Shown: positions 1 through 11,600 of the stretch, piece after piece
Numbering within the stretch: position 1 is the stretch's first letter
Layout: the number at the start of each line of letters is the position of its first letter
From: Desulfovibrionaceae bacterium
Lineage (GTDB): Bacteria > Desulfobacterota > Desulfovibrionia > Desulfovibrionales > Desulfovibrionaceae
Assembly: GCA_031082225.1 (NCBI GenBank)
Contig: JAVHLG010000005.1
Span: forward strand, 32,119 to 96,118
DNA length: 64,000 bases
Reading direction: 5' to 3'
Position numbers and translations under genes: made by a program
The notes under the pieces: model-generated
What the model saw: only the letters and a program-made list of their open reading frames with translations
Told to the model about the DNA's origin: nothing
The model's database searches: none

Positions 1-1251
<1,251 letters not shown>

Positions 1252-2064
1252 ATGCCCAGGGTGAAAACCATCGTGATCACCGGCTTTGGAACCAACTGCG
1301 AGGTTGAGTCGGCTTTCGCCGCGACCCAGGCCGGTTCCGACGTCACGGACATCGCCTATTTTTCGGACGTCACGGCCGGGCGCACCCGGCTTGCCGACTA
1401 CAACCTCCTGATCTTTCCCGGGGGATTCCTGGACGGCGACGACCTGGGCGCGGCCCAGGCCGCAGCCCTGCGCTGGACCCACGCCAAAACCCGCACGGGC
1501 GAGGCGGTCATCGACCAGCTCAAGGCCTTTTTCGAGGCCGGCGGGCTGATCCTGGGCATCTGCAACGGCTTTCAACTCCTGGTTAAAATCGGGCTTTTGC
1601 CCGGCCTTTTCGGCAGGTATTTCGTGCGCGAACTGTCGTTGTCCAACAACGATTCCGGCCGTTTCGAGGACCGCTGGGTGACGCTTGCGGCCAATCCGGC
1701 CTGTCCCTGCGTCTTCACCCGGGGGGTTTCGCGCATCGACCTGCCCGTGCGCCACGGCGAGGGCAAGCTCATCCCCAACAATCAGGCCGTGTTGGACGCC
1801 CTGTGGGCCGAGAACCTGGTGGCCCTGCAATACGCCGATCCGGCCACGGGCCTGCCCACGGAGAACTATCCCGAAAACCCCAACGGCTCCCCCATGGGCA
1901 TCGCCGGACTCACGGACCCCACGGGCCGCATCCTGGGGCTCATGCCCCATCCCGAGGCCTTCAACCACCCGACCAACCATCCCGGCTGGACCCGGGGCGA
2001 GACCTCGGTCCTGGGCACCGTGCTTCTGGAAAACGGCGTGGCCTACCTCAAATCCTCGACCTGA
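1252..2064 (+). CDS. purQ: phosphoribosylformylglycinamidine synthase subunit PurQ
   Basis: This 270-residue class I glutamine amidotransferase supplies ammonia to the FGAM synthase step of purine biosynthesis. Visible features are the oxyanion loop FPGGFLDGDD, the nucleophile elbow GICNGF with Cys104, and the catalytic His233/Glu235 in MPHPEA. The start at 1252 is chosen because GGAGG at 1240-1244 lies 7 bases upstream; a longer in-frame extension has no such site and no homology-like content. The length is at the long end for the family. The synthetase partner PurL is not in the window. tadA follows 87 bases downstream. Confidence 0.93.
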   Translation: MPRVKTIVITGFGTNCEVESAFAATQAGSDVTDIAYFSDVTAGRTRLADYNLLIFPGGFLDGDDLGAAQAAALRWTHAKTRTGEAVIDQLKAFFEAGGLILGICNGFQLLVKIGLLPGLFGRYFVRELSLSNNDSGRFEDRWVTLAANPACPCVFTRGVSRIDLPVRHGEGKLIPNNQAVLDALWAENLVALQYADPATGLPTENYPENPNGSPMGIAGLTDPTGRILGLMPHPEAFNHPTNHPGWTRGETSVLGTVLLENGVAYLKSST

Positions 2065-2151
2065 CCCGCCCCGCCGCCCGGGCGATCAGGACGCCCCCCC
2101 ACTGCGACGCGCCCCTGATGAGGACGCAGAGGGAGACGGTCATACCGCCAC

Positions 2152-2766
2152 ATGGAAACCGCCATGGACTCAGTCGACGCCCCCACCCTGGCTCTGGCCG
2201 AAAGGCCGCCCTGCCCGCCCCTGGCGGATTCGTGGGAGGCGGCCATGGAACCGGCCCTGGCCGAGGCCAGGCGCGCGGCCGCCTTCGGGGACGTGCCCGT
2301 GGGCGCGGCCGTCTATTCCCCCCTTGGGGAGCTACTGGCCCGGGCCGGGAATTCCCCCTTGCGTCTTGGGGATCCCACGGCCCACGCCGAGGTGCTGGCC
2401 CTGCGCCAGGCGGCCCAGCGCCTGGGAAACTACCGGCTTTCGGACTGCATCATGGTCTGCACCCTTGAACCGTGCCTGATGTGCGTGGGGGCCATGGTGC
2501 ATGCCCGGGTCGGGCTCCTGGTCTATGGCGCGGCGGACCCCAAGGCCGGTGCGGCCGGGAGTCGGCTGGCGGCCATGGATCTGCCTTTTCTCAACCATCG
2601 CTTGAAGGTTTTCGGCGGGATCCGGGACGACGAATGCGCCGAGATGCTGCGGCAGTTTTTCAAGGCCCGGCGGGAGCGTCCGGCCACGCCGGATGTGGCG
2701 GGGATGGCGGGCGCCGCCTGGGTGGAGGCCTCTCCCGGCGGGCCGCTTGGAATCCGAACCGGCTGA
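2152..2766 (+). CDS. tadA: tRNA-specific adenosine deaminase TadA
   Basis: The 204-residue protein belongs to the zinc cytidine/deoxycytidylate deaminase fold. HAE at residues 78-80 gives the zinc-binding His and the catalytic Glu, and PCLMC at 107-111 supplies the two zinc cysteines. The arrangement and the KAGAAGS segment fit TadA, which converts A34 to inosine in tRNA-Arg(ACG). An N-terminal extension of about 25 residues precedes the domain, so the start is uncertain: ATG 2152 and ATG 2164 are both possible and neither has a strong ribosome-binding site. It is probably co-oriented with purQ. Confidence 0.9.
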   Translation: METAMDSVDAPTLALAERPPCPPLADSWEAAMEPALAEARRAAAFGDVPVGAAVYSPLGELLARAGNSPLRLGDPTAHAEVLALRQAAQRLGNYRLSDCIMVCTLEPCLMCVGAMVHARVGLLVYGAADPKAGAAGSRLAAMDLPFLNHRLKVFGGIRDDECAEMLRQFFKARRERPATPDVAGMAGAAWVEASPGGPLGIRTG

Positions 2767-2795
2767 AGCAGTGAATCGCCGTCCAGATGGCTTAA

Positions 2796-2935
2796 AGCGG
2801 AAAAATCCGGCCGGAAACCGGAATGGGAAGCATGCCCTCACCCAGGCGGCAGGCCATGGAACATGCTGATCCGGCAGGAATCCGGAGCGGGACGCGCGGC
2901 ACCCCGTGGAGCGGGAAAATCCGCCAGGAAACCGG
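2796..2935. repeat. pair of imperfect 26-bp direct repeats
   Basis: Two 26-base units, 2796-2821 and 2910-2935, match at 23 of 26 positions. Each contains AATCC followed by GGAAACCGG. They lie between tadA and the tRNA-Ser promoter. The function is unknown. Confidence 0.6.
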
Positions 2936-2946
2936 GCATGAAAGTC

Positions 2947-2975
2947 TTGCCTAATCCACGTGAAGCGGCTATTAT
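2947..2975 (+). promoter_or_regulatory. putative promoter of tRNA-Ser
   Basis: TTGCCT (2947-2952) and TATTAT (2970-2975) are 17 bases apart, placing a start about 25 bases before the tRNA. Confidence 0.45.
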
Positions 2976-3007
2976 ACTAAATTCATTCGCTGTCGCGAAC
3001 CGCACGC

Positions 3008-3098
3008 GGAGAGGTACCGAAGTGGCCGTAACGGGCCCGACTCGAAATCGGGTTGTGGGTTAATAGCCTGCACGTGGGTTCGAATCCCACCCTCTCCG
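3008..3098 (+). tRNA. tRNA-Ser (anticodon CGA)
   Basis: A 91-base class II tRNA. The acceptor stem GGAGAGG (3008-3014) pairs with CCTCTCC (3091-3097), with G3098 as discriminator. The anticodon stem CCCGA/TCGGG encloses the loop CTCGAAA, giving anticodon CGA (reads UCG). A long variable arm and TTCGAAT T-loop confirm serine. CCA is encoded directly after (3099-3101). Confidence 0.96.
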
Positions 3099-3364
3099 CC
3101 ACCAGCCCTTCCGAAGCCGTCCGATACCATCCAAACCGACCAGAAAACCCCAGATAAATCAAGCCGTCGCGGTTTCCCTTCGTCCGACGCCCTGCGTTCA
3201 TACCCGGGAACATGACCGGATACCTTTCCGGACAACCCGCCATTGTTCGCCGACATGGACTGAGGGGGGCACGCCCGATGCTCATCAGCAATTCAGAGTC
3301 GATAGCCGCTCGTAAATCACTCCATAGAGGACTGTACCGAACACGTGGTTTGCATATTTCTGAC

Positions 3365-3393
3365 TTGACCATACGCTTCTTGTACTGTATTTT
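3365..3393 (+). promoter_or_regulatory. putative sigma-70 promoter for the HExxH/MORN gene; rest of the 3102-3501 spacer is empty
   Basis: TTGACC (3365-3370) and TATTTT (3388-3393) are 17 bases apart, about 110 bases before the downstream start. Elsewhere in the 400-base spacer after the tRNA I find no integrase remnant, no repeated tRNA 3' end and no other feature. Confidence 0.45.
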
Positions 3394-3501
3394 TTTCCTA
3401 AGCTTTGGACTTCATCCACCTTGTTTCGTCACCCGTAAGCATTCATACGGCGACAGCCTCAATCACGAGTTCCGCACATTCTGACGTGTACGGAGATTCC
3501 C

Positions 3502-5742
3502 ATGCGTCGAAATATCACAAAGGATGGATTTAACTTCATATTATTCTTCATCTCTTTCAATCTGGCCGCACTGCTCCTCTCTCTGGCTCAGACCGGAAAA
3601 GCTTTGGCTGAGGATGACGAACTGCTGCTCCTGACCATTCCCGCCATCCAATCGCCGAAATCGGCCAGTCGCGACATCGACCCCGCAGGCGGTTCCCTTG
3701 CGGTCGGGGCAAGCGTCGTCGTTTTCCCCCCCGCCTCCTTTGATGCTGTCACCACGGTCAGCCTGCGCCAGGAAACCCCGCAAACCACCTACGGGATGAC
3801 GCCCGCCGGCAAGGGCTACACCCTGACCATGAACGACGCCTGCCTGCGCCAACAGGCCACCCTCCGCCTGCGTGTGGGCGGAGCGGACCGCCAGGTGGCC
3901 GTGGCCATGGCCGAGACCATCCGGTTCGCGGACAACACGACCAGCGCCGACCCGCCGGGCATCGTGGTCGGGACGGTGTCAGGCGGTATGCTGACGCTGT
4001 CCCTGCCGGCCAGCGCCGAGTGTCCCGCCCCTGTCGTCGGCCAGGCGGCTTTGGCCGACGTGCCTACCAAGCGCGCCATCACCTTCTGGGCCATAAGCGG
4101 TTTTCGCGCCGAAACCAGCGAGCACTTCTATCTTGTCTACCCCATCGGCATCCTGGGCGAAGAAACCGACTACCCCCAACTCGTTCTCAATGCCGCCGAA
4201 TTGGCCTACACCAAGCTGTGCGCCATGGGCTTCGACTTCGCCGCCAGGTTTTCCTGGCCCTTTCGCCTCTATATCGTAAGCGGCCTCGGCGAAAACGACG
4301 CCCAGACGGCCATTCCCCTGTCCGGCAAGCGTTACCAGTACATCGACATCAATGACTCCCTGTGCGCGCCCGGGAAAGAGAAGGTCATCAAGACCACTCT
4401 CGGCCACGAGTTCTTCCACGCCGTCCAGAATCTCTACGACCCGCGTTCGGCCATCGCCATCCGCAACCCGTACTTGGCCGCTGTCCGCTTCCTGTGGCTG
4501 GGTGAAGCCAGTTCCGTGTGGTTCGAATCCTCCATGCTCGACGACGCCACCTATGTATCCCCGGTGTTCCTCACCAATGCCGATATGGCCACACACGGCC
4601 TGGAGACAGGCACGTCCAGCAAGGAGATCCAAAACATCGGCTACTGGGCCAGCGGTTTTCTGCGCGCCCTGCGCCAGGATCGAGGCTCCGACGCCTTCAT
4701 CCTCGACCTCTGGAATGCCGTACGCAGCCAAGGAACCGGAACCACCGGCTATAGCGATCTGCGGGCGCTTATGAACACTGTCGGCAGCGGCACGCAGCTT
4801 GGCGCCAAATGGACGACGTTCAGCAACCGCTACCATACCAGGACGACCGGCTACGCCAACTGGCCCATGCCTCCGAGCGACCGGAACTGGCTGGCCGCCG
4901 CCCAGCCCTCGGCCGACATCGCCACGGAGTTGACGCCCTTTTCCAACCGGAAGCTGCTCTTTTCCTTCAACACCACCCCCGTCTCCCCAACCTACGTAAT
5001 CAGCGTGCTGACGCCCTCCCCAAACCTGAATCATGCCCTCTACAAGGGCACCAGCCCGTCAGGACCCTTCACGTCCCTCGGCAACCTGCGTTTCGGCTTT
5101 CCCCGGACCTTCGGCGTGTCCGCAGGCGACATGTACCTGGTGTCCGTCACCAACACCGACGACACCGCGCCCTATACCGCCCCGGATCGCTCCGTGGTCC
5201 ACATCGGCCCCCAGAATGTCTGCGCCTTTTGTGAAGAAGTACCGACCACGGCCGTCTATTCCCAGGGTGTTTACGCCGGGGCCGCCTGGAGATACTGGCG
5301 GCCGTCCGCAGGCAGCTCCAACTATTACGCCAGCGCGAGTTATTATGATGCGGCCGCCGCCAAGCCCAAGGAAGTGATCTGCAACTGGCCGACGACCTTT
5401 AGCACGAGATCGGATACCACCTATTACGAATCCGGCGGTCTGGAACGCTTCAGTGCCTACGACACCAACGGTTCGGGTCACGGAACCTGGTTGTTGTACT
5501 ACGAAGACGGAGTCCTGTGGTCCGAGATCCATTATGATCACGGGAAGCGCAACGGTCCCTGGCTGGTCAACCAGCCAAACGGCCAGCCACTCTACCAGGG
5601 AACCTACGCCAACGACAAAAAAAACGGAACGTTCACCAAGTACGACGCGGCCGGGACCGCAATCCTGTCCTGCGTTTACGCCAACAACGAACTGCAATCG
5701 GGACCGGCCGACGCCTGCTGGAATGTATTCGGTGATCTGTAG
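3502..5742 (+). CDS. secreted HExxH protein with C-terminal MORN-type repeats
   Basis: A 746-residue exported protein of unrecognised family. Residues 1-37 form a signal peptide (hydrophobic 11-30). A beta-rich N-terminal part (about 50-190) is followed by a gluzincin-like region: HEFFH at 302-306 is a zinc-protease signature, and GEASSVWFE near 334-342 offers a glutamate as third ligand. This suggests a metallopeptidase, but activity is inference. The last roughly 100 residues contain repeats of the G-x-W/Y-x-x-Y-G type (for example HGTWLLYYEDG, NGPWLVNQPNG, NGTFTKYD), the MORN variant found in many secreted proteins. ACGGAG sits 6 bases before the start. It is convergent with a subtilisin-like protease gene. 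Confidence 0.75.
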   Translation: MRRNITKDGFNFILFFISFNLAALLLSLAQTGKALAEDDELLLLTIPAIQSPKSASRDIDPAGGSLAVGASVVVFPPASFDAVTTVSLRQETPQTTYGMTPAGKGYTLTMNDACLRQQATLRLRVGGADRQVAVAMAETIRFADNTTSADPPGIVVGTVSGGMLTLSLPASAECPAPVVGQAALADVPTKRAITFWAISGFRAETSEHFYLVYPIGILGEETDYPQLVLNAAELAYTKLCAMGFDFAARFSWPFRLYIVSGLGENDAQTAIPLSGKRYQYIDINDSLCAPGKEKVIKTTLGHEFFHAVQNLYDPRSAIAIRNPYLAAVRFLWLGEASSVWFESSMLDDATYVSPVFLTNADMATHGLETGTSSKEIQNIGYWASGFLRALRQDRGSDAFILDLWNAVRSQGTGTTGYSDLRALMNTVGSGTQLGAKWTTFSNRYHTRTTGYANWPMPPSDRNWLAAAQPSADIATELTPFSNRKLLFSFNTTPVSPTYVISVLTPSPNLNHALYKGTSPSGPFTSLGNLRFGFPRTFGVSAGDMYLVSVTNTDDTAPYTAPDRSVVHIGPQNVCAFCEEVPTTAVYSQGVYAGAAWRYWRPSAGSSNYYASASYYDAAAAKPKEVICNWPTTFSTRSDTTYYESGGLERFSAYDTNGSGHGTWLLYYEDGVLWSEIHYDHGKRNGPWLVNQPNGQPLYQGTYANDKKNGTFTKYDAAGTAILSCVYANNELQSGPADACWNVFGDL

Positions 5743-5980
5743 GCCTCTGGAATCCCTTGCGGCATGAGGCTGGGAAGGTCTCCGGGGGCACGGCGCGTCG
5801 CCAAGCTGCCGTCATCAGGGAGACGGGCGTTTTCGTGCCGGACACTCTCGCCCGGAGCCGACTTGGAGCGTGCTCCCATATGCTAGAATAATAAGCATAC
5901 AATGTGACTGCCGCCCTCCCGATAGTCCCTACGCGCCTCTCCGTTCCTCCCATCCGATGGCGCCGCCATCCAAGACGTCG

Positions 5981-6014
5981 CAAAGCCCCGGTTGTTTTCA
6001 AAACCGGGGCTTTG
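5981..6014. terminator. hairpin between two convergent protease genes
   Basis: A 13-bp inverted repeat (5981-5993 with 6002-6014; arm CAAAGCCCCGGTT) has a short loop, lying in the 347-base spacer between convergent genes. The AAAG/CTTT ends give partial T-tracts on both strands, so it may serve both genes. Nothing else is visible in 5743-6089. Confidence 0.6.
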
Positions 6015-6089
6015 GCATCTGTCATGGCCAGGACCGCATGATCGACCGTGTTTCGGTGAGTGCGGGGGCCAGCGTTGTCCCGGACCCGC

Positions 6090-8417
6090 CTATTGCAAGA
6101 GCAACAGTTGCGTCGCCCCGGGAGTCCCGGCCGAGCCGCCGCCTGGATTTTTGGCCTTGCGCACGGCCTCCAGGGCGTTCACCCGGCCCCAGCCCGTCTT
6201 GTCGTCGTAGCCGACGGACCCGATGTCCTTGGCTGTGGAGCACAGGATGGACTTGACCTGGGCTGGGGTGAGGTTCGGGTTGGCTTTGAGCATCAGGGCG
6301 CAGATGCCCGCCACCTTGGGCGTGGACGACGAGGTGCCTCCGAAGCTGACGGTGTAGTTGGCGTCGGCCAGCTCCGAGCCGTTGTTGTAACCGAGGCTCC
6401 CTTGCCGGTCCGTGGTGTAGCTCCAGGGGCCCGGGGCCACCACGTCGGGGCCGCTGCCCACGTAGCTGGAGCCCCAGTTGAACAGGCCGTCGGAGGATGC
6501 TGCGGCCTTGTGCTCGTCGGTCATGCTCGACGCCCCCACGGTGATGATGTCCAGGGAACCGGTCTGGTTTCCCGGGAAGGCCACGTCATAGGTATACGGC
6601 GGACGGTCCGGCCCGTTGCCTGCGGCGAAGACCACCACGCGTCCGGCTTGCAAGGCGTCGCTGATGGCGTTGACGATGACCTGCACGGGGGTGCCCACCC
6701 AGCCCCAGGAGTTGGAAAGCACCTTGGCCCCGTGAGCCACGGCCACGTCGATGGCGCTGGCCAGATCGGACTGCTGGGTGGCCGAGCCCAGGCCCTCCAC
6801 GGGCATGATCGGCACGCCCGGGGCCGTGCCCCGCACGCCGATGCTGTTGGCCCGCGCCCCGACGTTCCCGGCGCAGGCCGTGCCGTGGTTGCTGGTGTCG
6901 TTCTTGGGACCGCCGCCGGTCGACCCGTTCCAGTCGTAGCCCTGGACCAGGTTCAGGTCCGGATGGGTCAGGTCCACACCGTCGTCGATAACCGCCACCA
7001 GTGGCGTATAGGGTCCGGGGGTGTCGGCCCAGGCCTGGGGGACGTCCATGTCGTTGGACGTGGCGCCCAGGCCGGCCACTTGGCCCACGTTGCGCAGCTC
7101 ATACTGCCGACCGGCAAAGGGGTCCGAACCCAGGGGCTCGGTGTCCACGTCCGAGGTTCCCACCACCCGGATGTCGTCGAGATACAGGCCTTCCCTGCTG
7201 TCTCCGGAGTCAGAGAGAAATTCGAAATCCAGGTAGATGTTGGCCTTGCGCGCGGCCGGGGGGATGCGGATCAGGCAGCGCCGCCACCCGTTGGCTGTGG
7301 TGGGGTCGATGGTCATGTCGCCTTCCGGGCCGTTGTTGAGCAGGTACCGGGTGACCACGGCGCTCAGGGTGTCGCCATCGATGACGAGCACCTTCCCGTA
7401 GTCATAGGGCGTTCCGTCTCCACCCACCTCGTTTTTGGCGTAGAACCAGAATTCAAGATAGACCTCTTCGTAGGCGGCGAGGTTGACCGGGAAATAAAAG
7501 TAGGCGGCCATTCCGGTGGGAGCGGGACCGGGCGCGGTCACGGCGCTCCCGGCGCAATAATAGGAATACGATCCGGAACGCGCCCGGTAGTTGGTTCTGC
7601 CCCAGGTGGCATACGTGGTCGCGGAGGCGCCGACGCCCACCTGCGTGCCGTACGGGACGTTGGTGGTCTCCGCGTCCATGGCGGCGATGACGCTCCAACC
7701 CGGGGCGGCGGTCGGCGTCTCGGTCTGTCTTTGGGCACGGTTTGCATGATCTGCAGTCAGGGCCGCCAGGGAAAACGGCTCTTTCGGGGCGGCATCGGAG
7801 GGCTTCAGGCTGCGGTCCAGCACCATCAGATGGTCAGGCTCCGCGAAGGACACGCCCGGCAGGGAGGACAGCTTCCGGGCCACCTGATAGACCCGGCCGT
7901 TGCCGGGGTTGTCGATCACGGCGATGAAGGTGTTCTTGCGATGGGGCAGCACCTGGCGGACGCCGACCCCGGCTCCGGTCAGAAAGGCTGTGGCGGCGGA
8001 CAGATCTTCGGCGGCGGTCAGCCCCACGATGACGCGGTCTGTGGGAATCATGATCGCCCAGCCCTGTTCGAAGACGGGTTGCGCCTCGCTGATTCCGGCG
8101 CCGGACAGCGCCTGGGGGGTCAGGTCGACGGCGGAGGCGGATTTATCCTTGGTCTGGGGTCGGGAATAGATGATATAGCCCTTGGCCTTGAGGCCATCCT
8201 GGGGGATATCCAAAGCCTCGGCCAGCCCCAGGGCCGAAAGATCCGGGGAATATCCGCCCGCAGGCTGTTTGGCCGCCACATAGCGGGAGCTGGGCGTCAT
8301 GGTCACCAGTTCGCCCTTGAAGTAGTAGCTGTATGGACCCGCATCAGCGGCGGCGGCTTGGCCTGTCACGACAAACAACGAAAATAAAACGGTAAACACC
8401 TGAAACAGATTTCGCAT
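6090..8417 (-). CDS. secreted subtilisin-like serine protease (S8)
   Basis: A 775-residue exported protease. After a signal peptide (1-24) comes a pro-region (to about 200), then an inserted jelly-roll-like domain (about 240-422) ending in LYLDDIRVVG, then the S8 catalytic domain (about 460-755). The triad is visible: Asp478 in VIDDGVDLTHPD, His511 in NHGTACAG, Ser696 in GGTSSSTP. The oxyanion Asn is Asn601 in FAAGNG. The tail GGGSAGTPG may be a linker. ATG 8417 is preferred over ATG 8423 because GGAGG then lies 9 bases upstream. The natural substrate is unknown. The pro-region and jelly-roll domain could act in folding or surface attachment. Confidence 0.9.
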   Translation of the reverse strand: MRNLFQVFTVLFSLFVVTGQAAAADAGPYSYYFKGELVTMTPSSRYVAAKQPAGGYSPDLSALGLAEALDIPQDGLKAKGYIIYSRPQTKDKSASAVDLTPQALSGAGISEAQPVFEQGWAIMIPTDRVIVGLTAAEDLSAATAFLTGAGVGVRQVLPHRKNTFIAVIDNPGNGRVYQVARKLSSLPGVSFAEPDHLMVLDRSLKPSDAAPKEPFSLAALTADHANRAQRQTETPTAAPGWSVIAAMDAETTNVPYGTQVGVGASATTYATWGRTNYRARSGSYSYYCAGSAVTAPGPAPTGMAAYFYFPVNLAAYEEVYLEFWFYAKNEVGGDGTPYDYGKVLVIDGDTLSAVVTRYLLNNGPEGDMTIDPTTANGWRRCLIRIPPAARKANIYLDFEFLSDSGDSREGLYLDDIRVVGTSDVDTEPLGSDPFAGRQYELRNVGQVAGLGATSNDMDVPQAWADTPGPYTPLVAVIDDGVDLTHPDLNLVQGYDWNGSTGGGPKNDTSNHGTACAGNVGARANSIGVRGTAPGVPIMPVEGLGSATQQSDLASAIDVAVAHGAKVLSNSWGWVGTPVQVIVNAISDALQAGRVVVFAAGNGPDRPPYTYDVAFPGNQTGSLDIITVGASSMTDEHKAAASSDGLFNWGSSYVGSGPDVVAPGPWSYTTDRQGSLGYNNGSELADANYTVSFGGTSSSTPKVAGICALMLKANPNLTPAQVKSILCSTAKDIGSVGYDDKTGWGRVNALEAVRKAKNPGGGSAGTPGATQLLLLQ

Positions 8418-8453
8418 GGACATCGCCCTCCAGATGCTTCAGGTTTCCGACAC

Positions 8454-8498
8454 AAAAACGGGGCATCCGAGCCGCCCAGGCGCAACTCGTCAACCCCG
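8454..8498 (-). terminator. nested hairpin with T-tract downstream of tamB
   Basis: Read on the minus strand, CGGGG/CCCCG, CGAG/CTCG and GCC/GGC pair as three stacked stems separated by small internal loops (8459-8498), followed by TTTTT (8454-8458). This fits an intrinsic terminator after tamB. Because it sits only about 40 bases before the protease start it could also act as an attenuator for that gene. Confidence 0.6.
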
Positions 8499-8636
8499 CC
8501 CCATCTCTGGGCCGGTCAAGACACGATTTTTCAGGGGATAAGCGCAAGAAAAAAACTACGTGCAAAAAATAGCACAGCTTCTCCACGGTATGCAAGATGA
8601 AGCTGGAGCGGGAGAGGTGGCGCCGCAGTCCCAGCC

Positions 8637-11600
8637 TCAGTAGTCCCACTTCCAGTTGACGCCCACGCCCTGGTTGGAATCCGCCCCCACCTTGCTTTCC
8701 AGGCTGATGTTGGGTGTTATGTCCACCTCCACGGACACCGAGCCGCTGTCGGCGGCCGCGCCCTGGTCCACGGTGACCTTCACCCCCTTGGCCAGATACT
8801 TGGCGGCCCGCAGGCGGGTGGATTCCAGGCCGCCCTGGCCGGGAACGAAGTCCAGTTCGTCAAGCCCGGCCAGCCGCCGGGTCCGCGACAGCAGGTCCAG
8901 CGACGTGCCGCCCCCGGACATGAGCGCCGCCCCGGCCTGGGCCATCTGCAGGCCCTGGAAGGCGGTGATGGTCCCTGCGCTTCGCCCGAACAGGATGCGG
9001 GCCAGGATCTCGTCCCGGGGCAGGGGCGGGTCCGAAGTCAGGGTGATCTTGGGGGCCGAGGCCGAACCCGTGACCAGAACGCCGCAGGTGGCGTCGCTGG
9101 TGGCGATGCTGGCCTCCACGTTCAACTCGGGATCAGGGGGCGTGCCGCCGCTAAACGACACCTGGCCCTTGACCAGTTCCAGACGCCGCCCGAAAAATTC
9201 CACGCCGCCCCCCTGAAGGGTATGCACCCCTCCGGTGACATGCGGCGCGGCAGCCGTGCCGCGCACAGACACCTCCCCCTGCCATTCCGATTCCAGACCC
9301 ATGCCCCGGACATAGACCCCGTTTCCAACGCCCACGGTCACATCCAGGGAAATGTCCGAGGCTGTATCGGGTGCGGCGGCCTTTCGTTTGTCCGCCTTGG
9401 TCGGCGTGGCGGGATTGTTGATCTCGACCACCGCCACCTGGGTGACCTCCGGCGGCAGCCGGGAGGGGATGTTCACCTGGGCCGGGCCGACAAAAAACTT
9501 GCCCGTCACCGCCAGGGCGCTGCCCCTGCCCGAGGCCGTAACCTCGCCGGACAGGGCCGCCTTGGCCAGTTCCATGTCCGCCACGGTCAGGGCGTCGAAC
9601 ATGGCCGCTCCGTCCAGGGAAAAGCCCTCCCCCGGGGAAAGGTCGGCCTGGCCGGAAACACGCATGGTCCCCTTGCCGTAGTCCCTGGCGGAGAGCTCCA
9701 CCAGCCGGATCTGTCTGCCTGCGGCCTCAACGGCCAGATGCAGGTCTTTGAGGCGCATGCCCGTATCGGCGTTCTCGACAGTCCCCCCGGAAAGCCCGGC
9801 CTTGCCGCTCACCACCGGCGCGGACAAGGTTCCCGAGGCCGCCATGTCCGCCGTGAGCCGTCCCGTGGCCCGGGTGTTGGCCTGGGCCAGAAGGGCCGCA
9901 AAATCCGCTAGCTCCACATCCGCCGTCACGTTTCCGGACAGGGCGCCGTCCGGGGGCGTCTCGAAGGCGAAGGGCGTCAGGCTGAAGCGGGCCGGAAGGG
10001 CCAGCCGGGCCGAAAGGGGGGCCTTGCCCAGGCCCGAGGCGGCCAGGGTGGCCTGCATACCGCCCTGCCCCACCGCGGCGGTCACGTCCACGGCCAGGGA
10101 TGGCGTTTTTCCTTTCTGCCCCCCCTGGCCGCCCGGCATCCCGATCCCCTGGGCCGTCAGGCGCAGGGACGCCTCGGGCCGGGCGCCGGAGCCGGTCACC
10201 CTGGCCTCGGCCCGGGCCGTGCCCGTCATCCCCGGCGCGCCGAAAGCGGCCAAATCTAGTAGGGACACATCCGTAACGGTCACTTTGAGGTCGGCCTTTT
10301 GGGCGTCGTAACCGCCGTCCGCCGCAAGCAGGGCCTTGCCCAGGCCCAGGCGCAACCCGGTTACGGACAACCGGTCCCCGGCCAGGACCAGGGCGGCCTT
10401 TTGCGAAAGCGTCACGGGCATGTCGGCCACCTTGGCGGCAAGCCTGGTCAAGTCCAGGTTCAGGCCATCCGGCCCGGGCGCGACCCGCCCGGCCATGTCG
10501 CACCGCACCGGCCCCACGGCGTCCAGGGCGGCCACGCTTTGTATGGAAAAATCCATGCCCTTGCCGTCGCGCCCCGAGGCCGCGACATTGAGGGAGGATA
10601 CCGTGGCGCCAGGGGCCTTGGCCCCGGATGCGGCCAAGGAGAGCTTTCCCCGGGGGGAGCGCAGGACGTCCGCAAGCTCGGCGGACAACGACAGAGAGGA
10701 GACAAAGGCCCCGGGCAGCCCCAGCCCCTTGCCCGTCAGGGAGGCCGTTACCCCCTGCCCGCCGCCCTGCTCCGCGAATCGGGCGTCCAGGGCGAAGCTC
10801 CCGGACAGGGGCGAGCCAAGCATGGCCCCCAGGCGGCCCAGATCGGCGGATGATCCCGACAGGTTTCCGGAAATAAGCCCCGTGTCCAGGGCCAGACGGG
10901 CCTGCCCCGTCACCTTCGCCCCGGGGCCGGACAGGGTCAGGCCGCCCACCTCCACCTGCCCCGGCGGCATGGCGACTTCGGCCTCAAGCCCCAGCCGTTC
11001 CCCGCTGACCACGGCCGTGGCCGCAAGTCGCCCCCGGAGTTGTCCGGTCAGATCCGAGGCCGAAAGGCGGATGTCGGCCGAGGCGGCAGACATGTCCCCG
11101 ATCCGCAGGCCGGAAAGGCGGATGTCGGCTGCGGCGTCCGGGGAATCCAGGCGTCCGGAGAGGGTGGCGACGAGGCCTGCCTCACCGCGCAGGGGGCGTC
11201 CGGCCACGGCGGAGAGGGCGTTCAAATCCGGCAGGTTCAGCGTGGTTGTGGAGGCCATGGTCCGTTCGGTCAGGTCGGCCCGGGCCTCGGCGGTCAGACG
11301 CAGATTCTTTCCGCTTAGGCCGAGTTCCGGCACGGTGATGCGTTGGCCCTTGATCCGGGCCTTGGCCGAAAAGGTGGGGGATGGCCCCAGAAGATGCGTG
11401 ATCAGGGCGGCGGCGGGTTCCCCGGAGGCGGCGGCAAGTCCGGTCAGGCCGCCGGACAGTTCCAGGCCCAGACCCTGGCCGTCCGGCTGTCCGTCAACCT
11501 TGGCATCGGCCCGAAAGGCCCCGGACAGGGGCAGTCCCAGGCCCGTGGCCAGTTCCCCGAGGTCGGCCAGGGTGATCCGGCAGGCGGCCTGCATGGGCCG

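Noticed and set aside
3099..3501. Possible integration site at the 3' end of tRNA-Ser
   Set aside because: No integrase gene and no second copy of the tRNA 3' end was found in the window.
6060..8387. Long open frame on the plus strand antisense to the subtilisin gene
   Set aside because: Composition is Gly/His/Arg-rich with no recognisable motifs, whereas the minus strand shows a complete S8 protease with signal peptide and triad. It is a GC-rich shadow frame.
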